DNA from: Geosiphon pyriformis | Taxonomy: Eukaryota; Glomeromycota; Glomeromycetes; Archaeosporales; Geosiphonaceae | Assembly: GCA_016748015.1 (NCBI GenBank) | Contig: JAAOMT010000761.1 | Location: 111,958-175,957 of the forward strand | Length of the DNA stretch: 64,000 nucleotides | Reading direction: 5' to 3' | Shown: positions 1-10,390 of the stretch, piece after piece | Layout: every line of letters starts with the position of its first letter | Numbering within the stretch: position 1 is the first letter of the stretch | Program-made: the position numbers and the translations under genes | Notes under the pieces: generated by a model | Told to the model about the DNA's origin: nothing | Databases searched by the model: none | The model's input: the letters and a program-made list of their open reading frames with translations, nothing else

Positions 1-700
1 TGCTAATGTTCTTTTCACAAAATGAGTTCCTTGATCAGATAATAATTTTTTTAAACATCTGTGTTGACAGATCAAATCTTGATGAATGAATTCAGCAATG
101 AATTCTGCATCTGCTCTTTGAATGGCTTTTGTTTTTGGCCATTTTGTAAAATAATCCATAGCTACTGCAATATATCTATTGTCTCTGCTGGTAATTGTTA
201 ATAGTCCGACTAAGTTAATTCTGATATGGTCAAATAGTTGTCCCACTTTAATTGGTCTCAATAATTCACTGGGTTTTGTTCCTCCTCTTCTTTGACAAGT
301 ATCACAATTTTGAAAATATTGGATGATATGTGGATACATTAATGACCAATAGTATCTTTTTTTGGTTCTTTCTATGATTGCTTTTTTATGAAAATATCCT
401 GCTGTTGGATCTGAGTGCATGTTGAATAATATTGTCTCTTTCTTTGGTTCTGTGATTACTCTGATTAGTTGATCTGGATTTCTTCTGTTCTTCTGGTACA
501 GTATATTTTGATGGTTGATAAAATATTTTAATTGTTGTTTTATGTTTCTTTGTTCTTTTTGAGATAATTTCTTCTTGAATAATTGGGTATTTATATAATA
601 TTGTAGTTGTTGGTATTTTTGTATATTCATCTTTTGTTATATTTTTTGGATTGAATTGTGTTTTAGATTTGTCTCATTCGTGACAGTCTATTGGCATTTC
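1..700 (-). pseudogene. Integrase of gypsy copy A (N-terminal zinc and core domain, incomplete)
   Basis: On the minus strand the H2C2 zinc-binding domain ends near 290-330 with CDTCQRR, followed by the core. The first catalytic position reads INLVG where Ty3/gypsy integrases normally have an Asp, an Asp-to-Asn change. DYFTKWPK follows at about 140-170, and SDQGTHF, holding the second Asp, near 10-40. The third catalytic residue (Glu) lies beyond the left edge. The enzyme would join element cDNA to the host chromosome in the nucleus. Several in-frame stops show it is not functional. Confidence 0.85.
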
Positions 701-856
701 CATTTTTTTTTCCTTTTTATAATGTACTGTATAATTAAATGATGAAAGTTCTATTTTCTATCTGGTGTGGCAATTGTTTGCAAATTCTTGTTTTTGGATT
801 GAAGTCAACTCTTTGTAATCAGTGTACACATCAAACTTTTAACTCAAGTATTTTTT

Positions 857-2029
857 CTATTTGATAACAGCCCAATAAATAGCTAAGTGTTCTAGTGCTG
901 GAGTTTTATAGTTCTTCTCAGCTGAACTTAAGCTTCTACTAATGTAAGCTACTGAATGTTCTCTTCTATCTGGTCTTTTCTGTGATAGTACTGCTTCCAA
1001 TGTCTGGTCTGATATATTGGTGGTAATAATGAATGGTTTGTTGTGATTTGAATACATTAACACTGAAGCTTGAATAAGCTTTCTTTTCAGTGTATCAAAT
1101 GCTTCTTGTTGAGCTTTTGTTTATTCATACTTTACATTCTTAGTTTGTAAATAATGAAGTGGCTGGGCCAGTTTAGAAAAATCTTTAATGAAATGACAAT
1201 AATATCCAGCAAATCCCAAAAATGCTCTTAATTCCGTCAAGTTAGTTAATACTAAAAAGTTTTTTACTATTGCAATTTTATTTGGATCTGTTTTAATGCC
1301 ATCTTTGCTTACCACATGTCCCAAAAACTTGAGTTCAGTTTTTTCAAAGAAACATTTATTTGTATTTAGCTTTAATCCAGCTTTTCTTAATCTTTCAAAC
1401 ACTTGTTGAAGATGGTGCAGATGATCATCAAATGTTTTTGAAAACACATTGGTGTTATCCAAGTATACAACTACAGATTTCTATAGTAACTCTGTATACA
1501 CAATTTTCATAAGTAGTTGGAATGTGGCTGGAGCATTCATCAAGCCAAATGGCATTACTTAAAATTCAAAGTTTTTTTCTTGAGTTGTAAAAGCTGTTTT
1601 CTCTTTGTCTTCTGAGTTTATAGCTACTTGTCAGTAACCACTATCTAAATTTAGTGTTAAGAACTATTTATTTCCTCCAAAAGTGTCAAATAGTTCTTGA
1701 ATCTTTGGAATTGGATAGCTATCACTTTTGGTTACTCCATTCAATTTCCGATAATTCACACAGAAATAGATCTTTCTATTCTTCTTCTGAATTAGTACCA
1801 CTGGTAATAACTATGGGCTTATTGATGACTGAATTAGCCTGTTGTCAAGTATTCGGTTAATTTCTTGACAAATGATCTTATGGCTGGCTGGTGGTACTCT
1901 ATATGCTCTTTGTTTTATTGGCATTGCATCTCCAGTTTTAATCTGGTGCTGAATTATGTTAGTTCTGCCAAATTCATTTTCACTGGCAAAGATGTCATTG
2001 AAATTGTTGAGTAACATCTTGAGTTGCAT
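857..2029 (-). pseudogene. Reverse transcriptase and RNase H of gypsy copy A
   Basis: The RT palm has VMPFGLMNAPATFQ near 1,520-1,560 and the catalytic box near 1,450 reads YLDN instead of YLDD, so the second metal-binding Asp has become Asn. The thumb follows (LGHVVSKDGIK, GYYCHFIKDFSK) and then RNase H with AVLSQKRPDRREHSVAYISRS at 857-1,063. The fingers lie at 1,811-2,029 (HQIKTGDAMPIKQRAYRVPP). Stops fall between the palm and fingers and before RNase H. The family copies RNA into DNA in cytoplasmic particles; this copy is inactive. Confidence 0.9.
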
Positions 2030-2149
2030 CCATTAAAGTGGGTTTAAGTTTCCTAAATTCATCTATTCTAATTGTTTTGGTTGGAGCAAGTAACATTTGC
2101 TTTGTCTATAAATGGTTTGTGATGTGATATCCACATATTCACAAAGCTG

Positions 2150-2392
2150 TTAAAAATTTGGAATATAGTTTAGTGGTTGATTTTCAACTTCAATGGTTAA
2201 GTATCTGATAATAGTTTCTTTTGGTATCTCAATGACATTTTCAGTTGTGTTGTAGATAAAAATTTTGATGTTTTTGGGACTTTTGGCTGATATGTAAAGA
2301 TTAGTAAATCCAATCTTTCCTGATTTACAAATGGTGGCTTCTGCTTCAAACAACTGAGCTTGATCCTTTACTTTTCTTTTTATAGTTAACAT
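2150..2392 (-). pseudogene. Linker between dUTPase and RT, copy A
   Basis: About 80 residues lie between the dUTPase end and the RT fingers, with a beta-rich pattern (INLYISAK-like, then KIFIYNTTENVIEIPKETI and IRYLTIEVE). The same place in copies B and D holds a similar peptide (B: NIYIPEGTKKVQVTFYNPNNYP-like, near 53,200-53,290). The shape resembles the small beta domain that follows dUTPase folds in some retroelement polyproteins, but no named domain is recognised. Conservation in several copies suggests it was part of the polyprotein. Confidence 0.6.
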
Positions 2393-2459
2393 ATACTAAT
2401 TATATAGTGGAATGGAAATTGGTTGACAAGTGGAAATAATTTCTCTCTTGTCAATAATT

Positions 2460-2887
2460 TCTTCCTCTGTCATATTAACCAGTACATTTATTCTACCTGT
2501 GGATCCAAATCTCTATATCTCTCTTGCTGTTATCCTTAATTTTTTTCTGTTTTCCATTAATACTAATTAAGCTATTTTCACCAGAGGCAGGAATATTGCT
2601 TGTGCTATCTTTTCATTTGGATCTATAATATAGGCTTTTTCCAAGTCATTTTGTAACATAGCAATAATATTTCCCACATATTCTGCATCAATTATTTCTT
2701 CTTTGATATTGATTTTCTTTTTTGCTAGGCTACTTTTAGATGTTAATTGAACCATAGTTGTTGCTGAAATTTCTAGTACTATTTTGAAATCAATACTGGT
2801 GTGCAAATGGAGTTCCAATTTGATGGCATCCTTCCCTGAATATTTCAAATCAAACTCTGCATCAGTATTATGCACACATTCTGGCAT
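2460..2887 (-). pseudogene. dUTPase domain of gypsy copy A
   Basis: Five trimeric dUTPase motifs can be followed on the minus strand: motif 1 DAEFDLKY (normally DAGxDL), motif 2 KSSLA (normally RSSLA), motif 3 EEIIDAEYVGNI with the catalytic Asp and Tyr, motif 4 EKIAQAIFL, and motif 5 RFGSTGR near 2,490. The family hydrolyses dUTP to dUMP and keeps uracil out of new DNA. The domain sits between the Cys-rich region and the RT, an order shared with copies B, C2, C3 and D. The Arg-to-Lys change in motif 2 and stops make this copy inactive. Confidence 0.88.
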
Positions 2888-2911
2888 GATACTTTCATTA
2901 TTGTCACTATA

Positions 2912-3740
2912 CTATTTGAGTTCCTGCTCCTTGGAGAGATCAAGAAGTGCAATATATATTTCGGGATTGGAATTGGAGTCTGAATTGTTGATATTTTTGT
3001 TGCCATTTTGAATGGAGCTAGAACCATTATTTTTGTCATTATTGTTGTCAGAGTTTGAATTGGAATTAAAATTTGATTCCAATTTTGATGTGCATCTGCT
3101 CATTTGTTTGTCTTCTTCTGGGATTGTGTAGATTATGCATGGTGGTAGATTGTAAATGAGGTCACACTTATTACAATATTGAAAGTTACATAAAATTAAG
3201 CAATGTTGACATAATCAATTGTTCAACTGCTTTAAATGCTGCTCTTGTTTTTTCCTAGTGAGTGCTAAATGCTGGTAATGTTCATGGAATTCCTCTGAAT
3301 CATTTTCAATGTTGTCAAAGACATCAAAGATTTGGACGTATTTGGGTTTAGGAAGAGATAAAGAATTGTTTTTGATTTTTAGTAGTTCGCTGATTGTCAC
3401 ACTTTTTGCTTTTGCACTCACCATTCTCCATAGTTCGTGTTTGTTGTGGGATATCCTTCCAATTGTCACAATGCTTGTTTCCAGGTGTTATTGATTAGTG
3501 TGCTCTTGCGTACTCAATCATTGATTAGGATTGTATACTGACACATTTTATTGCGCATTTTTTCTTATCCAGGAATGTCATTTCACATTCCTTTGTCTGG
3601 AAGAGTTTCTCCACAAGCCAAACATGGTTCATTGTCCCATTTCCCAACTCATTTTGGTCTTCCAAAGCATTCAATAATGCATGGGTGGCAGTAGAATTTG
3701 GTTGCTGAAGTGTACTCCTCATTATCGCCACAACAAATGC
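2912..3740 (-). pseudogene. Ser/Asn-rich linker and Cys-rich zinc-binding-like region, copy A
   Basis: A Ser/Asn/Asp-rich stretch (SNFNSNSNSDNNNDKNN) at about 3,000-3,090 precedes the dUTPase. Upstream are paired cysteines in another frame: a CGDNEEY-like start, CHPC and CLAC near 3,590-3,735, and an EEFHEHYQHLA segment at 3,250-3,300. Copy D shows the same pattern (CGNNEEY, CCPC, CLAC). Spaced Cys pairs suggest a zinc-binding module of unknown role. I recognise no named family. Confidence 0.6.
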
Positions 3741-4242
3741 CTATTGATAACAATTTCTTGCTGTAATCAACACATACTAATTTTGGGTGGTAATAAGTGG
3801 ATTATTGAAGTGTAGTGTAAGAATTATAAGTAGTGGTGCTGTCAAGTATTGGTTTTTCTTCCTTCTCCTTTCCTTTTTTCTTTTTATTTTTTTCACTCCC
3901 AATTTATTAGTTTTTCCATATCATTGTTGGTTTTCTAGACTTGGTCAGTATTCCCGGTAAGTTTTTCCTTCTGCTTTCTTTTGTTGTTGTTCCAGGATAG
4001 TATTGGTAGTAATTTGTTGTGGTTGTTGTTAGTCTATAAGACCTGATATGCTTCCCAAGTAGGTTTCTCTTTTTTTTTTTGAAGTCAATAAGTAGTTGCA
4101 TCTCAATACTGGGTTTGAAATGGCCACACATTGCTAGTACTCATGTGTGTTAGCCATTCTGACTGATTTACAACTCTTGTGTTGTCTAGTTAAGTGTTGC
4201 ATTGGTTTTGAATAGCCAGTCATTATTAATTAGAGCTTGGTA
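3741..4242 (-). pseudogene. Decayed polyprotein stretch between Cys-rich region and protease, copy A
   Basis: Short open stretches occur, including a basic, Thr/Tyr-rich peptide at 3,907-4,131, but I cannot assign a domain. By position it joins protease to Cys-rich region. The frame is broken several times. Confidence 0.4.
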
Positions 4243-4680
4243 CTAAGTAGCTTCTATAACCAGAACTTTGATTGGTACTGTGATGTCATTGACTTCAATC
4301 AGAAAGTTGTCTATTTTACCAATAGGAGTTTTAGTTGCTCTATTGGCTGTAATGATTCTGATATTGGCAGCATGGTCAACTCGGTAACCTAATTGATTCA
4401 TAAGTTGTTTGGTAATAATGCTGCCAGCTGATCTACTATCTAAAATCAGTTTGATGGCATGACTGTCAACTTTTGCATTAGTGTACATGACAGTAATTGG
4501 TTTGGTGTCAAGAGTGACTCTACTGAATAATGGGACTGGTGTGGTTTCCTCAAGTTTGAAAGGAAAAATAGCTGCTAAAGATTTATTGTTGGATATGGTT
4601 GCTGGTGAGATATTGCTGATAAGTGGCTGTTTCTGGTTGGGTTCTGGATTGTTGGATGTGGTATCTTCTGGAGTAACCAA
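4243..4680 (-). pseudogene. Retropepsin-like aspartic protease of gypsy copy A
   Basis: The fold is visible as KLILDSRSAGSIIT near residues 85-98, then QLGYRVDHAA, the TKTPIGKIDNF beta strand and VPIKVLVIEA. The active-site triad that should read D-S/T-G reads D-S-R. Retropepsins cut the Gag-Pol polyprotein. Copies B, C2 and C3 have the same domain at the same place, also damaged at the triad (NSG in B, DNR in C2). About 145 residues are open here, close to the full domain with its N-terminal spacer. Confidence 0.8.
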
Positions 4681-4699
4681 AAGACTTAAATAGTGTTGA

Positions 4700-5052
4700 G
4701 AATTCGGATTTTGGGTGTGCCTGGTTTCTGAATTCTGAGAGTGTAGTCTTATTAGTTAGTGGGAGGAACTGGGAATCAGTTGGTGAACAACTATCACCAA
4801 TCTTTAGTTTTGAGTGACTTCTGATCTGGGATTTCCTAATGTCATTTGAGCTGGATTTGGTGGTGGTGTTTGAAGTTGCTGAGGTTGATAAATTACTGGT
4901 GGCTGCAGTTGATATGTTGCTGGCGACTGCAGTTGATAAATTGGAGGTTGGTATACTAGTATTTGATACATTGACTGCTGCATTATTGGCAAGTAATTCT
5001 GATAATATGGCTCTGAGTTTGGTGGGTTATCCAGAATTTGAAACTGGCAATC
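4700..5052 (-). pseudogene. Gag C-terminal remnant, copy A (Gln/Pro-rich)
   Basis: The minus strand reads a Gln/Pro/Tyr-rich peptide (YQPPIYQLQSPATYQLQPP) of low complexity, as in the gag C-terminal parts of copies B and C2. The reading stops where the inverted LTR fragment begins, so the N-terminal gag and 5' LTR of copy A are lost. Confidence 0.6.
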
Positions 5053-5621
5053 AATCTAAGCAATCTTCTATTCACAAATATCAATAAATAATTATTTTTT
5101 ATCTCCAATCTATTCTCTACTATCAACACTTCATGTTAATAGTAATTGATACTTAACCACATTGGAACAATAGCTCTTGATTATGACTATTGACAAGATA
5201 CTAACTTGCAATTGCTTTTACTCATTTCTTTATCTTCTTTTTATTTTCCTTTTATTTTTTTTTGTTATTTCTGTTGTTTACTAAATTGATTAAGGATTAA
5301 GTACTGAGATACAGACGTTATAGAAACTGGTAAAAGACCTGTGAAACAAAGATAAAACACTCATAGATTTGAGGATAGCTTACCAGAAGGATTACTGGCT
5401 ACCATGCTAAGAAAAAAATTTGACAGAATTGCAATTCCAGAAGACTACTGAAACAACTATTGAATTTCTGTCCATTATACAAAGAACTTAACCAAAACCT
5501 TCAGATTGCAAAAACCTTCAGATACCAACAACTTAAAAATATTAGCAACATCATTTATCAATTGAGCACTAAGTTACAGGTTTGTTATTTGCTTTAAGAT
5601 CCCAAATAATTACCTGTAATA
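5053..5621 (+). repeat. Inverted LTR fragment of the copy D family, lacking U3
   Basis: The reverse complement matches the LTR of copy D: first 58,231-58,675, then 48,253-48,364, the two halves separated there by copy B. Shared landmarks are the gctcttgat/atcaagagc stretch near 5,175 and 58,540 and the tttgtataatg stretch near 5,480 and 58,240. Its orientation is opposite to the flanking gypsy pieces, so it is not their LTR. The first 290 bp of the LTR, with the tandem repeats and TATA box, are absent. The end near 5,621 reads ctgtaata where the D LTR ends in TGTAACA. Confidence 0.8.
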
Positions 5622-5639
5622 TTGTGTACCATAAACAAG

Positions 5640-6643
5640 ATAATTATTAAAAATTGTTTTAGATTGATCTTGAAAAATATAAAAACCATTGTTCAAAACT
5701 TTGTTGACTATAAAAGGTCTTTTTTACTGGCTAGAGAATTTATTATCATAGACATTGTTTCTGTCTAAATAGTATTCTAATACCAAGTCATTAACACTTA
5801 AAAAAAGTGTTTTATAGGTTTTTTTTTCTTAAGCTTTTCTTGGAACTGTTTTATCTTTTCAAAAACAATTATTTATGCTTCTACTAAGGAGTCAAAAATG
5901 GTATCAAATTTTTTTTGCAAAATGTCTTTGTGACTTCCTATTGTGATTTTTTCAAAGAGTATTGTTTTAATGTTAGTTTTTATTGGTAGTATTGCCATGC
6001 ATCTATAGAGCAGATAAAAAGGTTCATAACTGGTTATGTCATGATTCACAGTTCTATAAGCAAACAAAGCTAAAGACAATACTTTGTTCTATAAGTTTGT
6101 TTCTTTATTGGTTTTGGCTAGAGTTTTACATAGTGTTCTATTGAAATATTCTACTAAGTTATTTGTTTAAGAGTGGTAAGGAGAAGAAAGTTTATGACAT
6201 ATTCCCATTTTTCTGCAAAGTTCTTCAATCAGTGTACTAAAAAAAGCTCTTTTTCTATTAGATAAAAGTTCTTTGGGGCAGCCATGACAGCAGATAATAT
6301 TTTTATAAATGAAATTGGTTATTGAAACTGCTGTTTGGTCTGAAGTGGCTCTTGCTTCTATCCACTTTGTAAAATAGTCAGTAGCTATAATAATATATCT
6401 GTTGCCATTAAGAGTTATTATTAAAGATCCAACAACATCTATATTAATCTTGTCAAATGGTTGACCAACAAAGATTGAATAAATATCTTCTTTATGATTG
6501 GGTTTGTTTCTTCTTTGGCAGATATCACAAGTTTTAATGTATTCAACAATGTTCTTTCCTAAGATAAGCCAATAATAGTGAGCTAAAGTTTTTTGAATTG
6601 TTTTTGTTTTTTCAAAGTGTTTAGCTAATGGGTCAGTGTGCAT
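5640..6643 (-). pseudogene. Integrase and GPY-like tail of the second gypsy family
   Basis: The zinc domain has HTDPLAKHFEKTKTIQ with paired His and CDICQRRNKPN; the core starts NIDVVGSLIIT with the first Asp intact, then DYFTKWIEARATSDQTA. The second position reads LLSNRKRAFFS where SDxGxxF is expected, so its Asp is replaced by Asn. KLSSPYHS leads to the lost Glu region. A stop follows, then AYRTVNHDITSYEPFYLLY and a tail with LSVNDLVLEYY and KVLNNGFYIF, as in the region after Ty3/gypsy integrases. Confidence 0.85.
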
Positions 6644-6899
6644 GTTGTATATTACAATTTCTTTTTCTTTAAATCTGATAACTCTCTGGGAGCAGTCAGG
6701 ATCTTTTCTGTTTTTTATATAATTGGTTTTGGTGGATTAAATAGAAATTTGATTGTTTACACAAATGTTCTCTTTGCTGTTAAGTGTATTCTAGTGGATA
6801 TTGTTCTTTATTCAAAAATTCTATTAAGACAGAGTAGTTGTTTAAGTCTATTATTGTGTTTGTTTATAAAGGAATTACTAATAATTAGGTTGGTTTGGT

Positions 6900-7476
6900 T
6901 TGAGAAGTTGTACTATCACTGAATGGTAAGTCTAGAGAGAGCATTGGTGTTTTGATAATTTGCTCCTTTGTAGTATTGAATATCATAGTCAAATTTATCC
7001 AAATAGAGTATCCAGCAAGTTTTTCATTTTTGTTCTAGCTTCTTTTTATTGCACAGCCAAACCAAAACTTGATGATTTGTTACTATTAGGAATTTAACAC
7101 CAAGAAAATATTAATTCCAGTAATTAATAACTCAAACTACCACTAAACATTCTTGTTCAATAACTAAATAGCTCTTTTCTGCTGATATAAAAGATCTATT
7201 AACATATGCTATGGCATGTTCTCTGTTATTTTCATTTTTTTGTGAAAGAACAGCACCAAGTCCATAGTCAGATGTATCAGTATAAAAAATAAAGATTGGT
7301 CCAGATTAGGTTGCTTAAGAATTGGCTTAGTAACAAGTTTTTTTTTCAAAATTTCAAAAGCTTTTTATTAATGAGTGCTTTAGTGATAATTGACATTTTT
7401 TCTGAATATTTAATTGAAAAGAAAAATGATTTTGAAAAAATTCTTGATAAATTTACAATAGTAAAAAGCCAAAATT
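6900..7476 (-). pseudogene. RNase H and RT-thumb remnants of the second gypsy family
   Basis: The minus strand reads LAFYYCKFIKNF, FRKNVNYH and KAFEILKKKLVTKPIL, a typical gypsy RT thumb, followed by RNase H pieces with several stops (LFFHKK, HMLIDLLYQQKRAI). The thumb is cut at about 7,476, where it continues without a break in frame into LINE RNase H sequence, so the palm and fingers are missing. Confidence 0.7.
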
Positions 7477-8243
7477 GATTTACTTGTAAAATCTGCCAAC
7501 ATATGAGAGTCAGGGTGCCAAACTGAAACCATATGAATCCAATCCATATCACCAACTAAGCAATTGTCAATAACACCAGAACCAGAGCCAACTGCCCAGC
7601 TAGCATGATAAACATACTCAAAAACCTTCTTAGTAAAATGGCAAACATTTCCAAATACTATTGTCTCACCAGCCCTAATAAACTTATCTTTAACCAGAAC
7701 TGGAAGCACAAGATTTAAACTGACAGCCATACTAGCCAGCTTATCAGCACAGTCATTACTCAAAACACTTGAATGTTTTCTAACTTTGTGCCAAAAAACA
7801 CTTAGTTTCTTATTCCTAATAGTCATCACAATACTATGCTGTTTTATTCAATAACAATTCCGAAAATCTGGTAAAATTAGAGCTGACTTAGCAGTACAAA
7901 TATTCATAGCAGCTTGACTGTCTGAGTATATCCTGACTGAACTGCTAGAAAAAACACACAACAAAGCCAGAGAAATAGTCTGCAACTTCATTAGTATAGA
8001 AGACACCAATTCATCAATCCTAATACCAATACCTAGATTCAAGTTAGAAAAATAAGCAGCTGCTCTACAACTCATCTTATACATACCCAAATTCCTCAAA
8101 GACTCATCAATATAAACATTAACAATGTCCAAATCAGTAGCCAAGAGGCTTTGTCTCAAACCAGAAAAGTTTCCAGAACTACAAACATCCAAAAACTGAG
8201 AACTGATATTAATTGTCATATCTAAGGATAAAGATTTGGCCAA
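7477..8243 (-). pseudogene. LINE RNase H domain (broken)
   Basis: A type-I RNase H fold is visible: NVYIDESLRNLG with the first acidic residue, a hydrophobic SILMKLQTISLALLCVF helix where the catalytic Glu is replaced, YSDSQAAMN with the Asp of the third block, and KVRKHSSVLSNDCADKLA, the His/Asp block. After that come WAVGSGSGVIDN and WHPDSHMLADFTSK, then a jump into gypsy sequence. The domain would remove RNA from RNA-DNA hybrids. One frame break lies near 7,840. Confidence 0.85.
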
Positions 8244-8683
8244 AAAATCACATGCAAAACTAAATCAATAAGAGATTGGATCTCTCAGATTAAGTCTTTT
8301 TCAATGGCAGAAATTCTTCCAATTCAATACTAATTCTCTCTTATTATATAATTGTTCCATAAAAGTAACCCCAAATTTTTTGAACAAACATGAAACATCA
8401 TAAAACATCCTATTTCTTAGAACAACAAACATTGAAGTGCCACCAAAAAACAGAAAACAGACAGAAAAAAATTGTCTAAAGACATATCACAGTCCAAAAA
8501 TATCTTTACAACACTAGCCAGAAAATTATTGGCCAAATTGACATGCAAATTCACAGATTAATATAAAGAGTAAATAAGAAACCAACTCAAAACCTGCAAA
8601 TCCAGATACCTATAATTAAACAGCTGACTAATAAGCCCATCAGCATTTGAAAAACCCACCACAGATACAACTTTGTTTTTAGC

Positions 8684-10390
8684 TTATTTCAAACTGTACA
8701 AAGAAGAATGATAGAGAGCTTTATTAAAAAAATCTCTTGGAAGACCAGCTTTTGATCTCAAACCTCTCCTAATCAGTGTATTCCATTTAGCACATACACT
8801 CTTAGAAATAAAACTAAATTGAGTTCTGTAGCTGACAATAGACTGCAATACAGCTGAAACCAGGTAGAGAAACTGCTTATCTAAAACAGTTTTCTTTAAA
8901 ACCAAATTAACAAAAAATCTAATATCTGAATGAGTTTTTACCAAACTGGGTTTGGATAAACTCTCAGATGATAAAAAAATTTTAAGATATCTATAAAACT
9001 TCTTTTTACAAACAACTGAGATTGGCAAACCACTAATTAACAAAAAAGCTTTCTTAACTTTCTGGTTAATAGGAATGGCCACAGTTTTTTTATTATTAAT
9101 AGAAATGTTATTTACTTTAAAAAACTTACTAGCAATGTCCAAAATATATTAAATAACTGCTTGGCTATTTTCTACCCAAATTGTGTTGTTAACAAAAGCA
9201 CCAGCTGCTAAAAAAGAAGTCAACCCACCTTGACTCTCCAATCTGCCAGTTCTAGTAACAAACTTTATGTTAATCTAGTAGCTGCACAAACTTTTTTGTC
9301 TCTTAATCTCACATAAAAAAAAATCATAGAAGATTTTCCATAGCAAAAGAGAAAACACTTTATCTTAATCAAAACTATCATGCACCTGGTACTCATTTGT
9401 TAAACCAAAATCAGTTATAACATAATTGATACAATCATTGTGAATGCTCCTAAAAAACTTGATAAAACTTGCACACATTTTAATCTAAACCAAACTATTC
9501 TGTAAGTGATATCAACTTACAGAATCATAGATTTTTTACATATCCTGTAAAACAAACCAAAATCCATGATTTTTTTCCAAAGCATTTTCAATTACTGAGC
9601 TGATAACAAATATGAAAGACTAAGTAGTAGTGCTTTTAAGCACAGAAAAATTGTCACCACAAAAAATGCCAAACTTATTACATGCCAATGAAATCCTATT
9701 AGACAGTATTTTAGAGAGAATCTTATGAATAGTCTCTATTAATGCAATTAGCCTAGTATTAATTAAAACACCCTCTTATTTATAAGATTTAGGAATTATT
9801 GACACTTAAGCTTTCTTTCAAAGTTAAAACACAGACTCATACACTAAACAGAAATTTATGAAGTTTAATAGCAAACTGAGCACAGAACTATCACAATGTT
9901 TCCAAAGCTTATTCATAATATTAGACATATTAGCAGTTTTATTATCTGGCAAGTTTCTGATCACATGTACCAACTTTTCATAACTAATAGTAATTATCAC
10001 ACCAGAAAAAGCACTATTATCAACATAATTCAATGGCAGGTATTAGTACTGTTATACATCAAAAATACTATTTAACATAACCTTCTTTTTTGTCTGACTC
10101 TCCATAATCATATCAACTTTATTTTTAACAATAACAGAATTCAAAATTAAATCACTCTCAGAGACCAAATTATTTAATACCACTTTACAAAAAGAACATT
10201 CCAATATATTACGAATTGTATGGCTTTTGTTAATAGCAAAACTTGCCATTCATTTTTTAATAACAAACCTAATGCTTGATTCCTCAGTCTGCAATAACTT
10301 GGCAAGTTTGGATGCACAATAAGACTTTCTTACACCAAAGAGTACAAAGTGCACATAATCAAAACTCACACCAGAGTTCACAAGATCCAT
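8684..10390 (-). pseudogene. LINE reverse transcriptase domain (broken)
   Basis: Conserved RT blocks can be traced across frames: the finger block LPDNKTANMSNIMNKLWKHCD, IPKSYK and NTRLIALIETIHKILSKIL near 9,680-9,800, LVLQDMxKIYDSVS near 9,540-9,580 (the first catalytic Asp block), and the C-terminal part KFYRYLKIFLSSESLSKPS with VLDKQFLYLVSAVL at 8,684-9,142. The block normally holding the second Asp pair lies between about 9,140 and 9,400 and is not legible. The enzyme would prime reverse transcription at a nicked target. Several stops separate the readable segments. Confidence 0.82.

Larger units (their letters stand above)
1..5052 (-). mobile_element. Ty3/gypsy element, copy A (partial, decayed)
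   Basis: Read on the minus strand from right to left the order is gag remnant, aspartic protease, Cys-rich region, dUTPase, linker, RT, RNase H and integrase. The element runs off the left edge of the window inside the integrase and is cut on the right inside gag, where an inverted LTR fragment begins at about 5,053. It belongs to the same family as copy D at the right end of the window: RT-thumb peptides around 1,140-1,330 and 61,530-61,730 match nearly word for word (for example GYYCxFIKDFSKLAQPLH). It carries many stops and frameshifts and neither of its own LTRs, so it is a relic. Confidence 0.9.
5622..7476 (-). mobile_element. Ty3/gypsy element of a second family, pol 3' fragment
   Basis: On the minus strand the order is RT thumb (7,330-7,476), RNase H remnants (about 6,900-7,300), integrase (5,873-6,643) and a GPY/chromo-like tail (5,650-5,870). 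Its integrase and thumb peptides differ clearly from those of copies A-D, so it is a different family. The left end stops at the inverted LTR fragment and the right end is fused to a LINE. No dUTPase or LTR of its own remains. Confidence 0.85.
7477..10390 (-). mobile_element. LINE (non-LTR retrotransposon) ORF2 remnant
   Basis: On the minus strand the order is an N-terminal segment (from about 10,390), RT (8,680-10,250) and RNase H (7,490-8,240). Landmarks are MASFAINKSHTIRNIL near 10,200-10,249, NLPDNKTANMSNIMNKLWKHCD near 9,900-9,980, a LINE RT C-terminal part with NNKKTVAIPIN at 9,040-9,110, and SDSQAAMN of RNase H at 7,900-7,925. The endonuclease 5' end and the Cys-rich 3' end are missing. 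The element is riddled with stops. Confidence 0.88.

Noticed and set aside
1-5052. Copies A and D as a recent segmental duplication
   Set aside because: Same family but diverged, with different breaks and flanks; separate insertions are simpler.
7410-7829. One genuine 139-residue gene
   Set aside because: It is a fusion of LINE RNase H and gypsy RT thumb.
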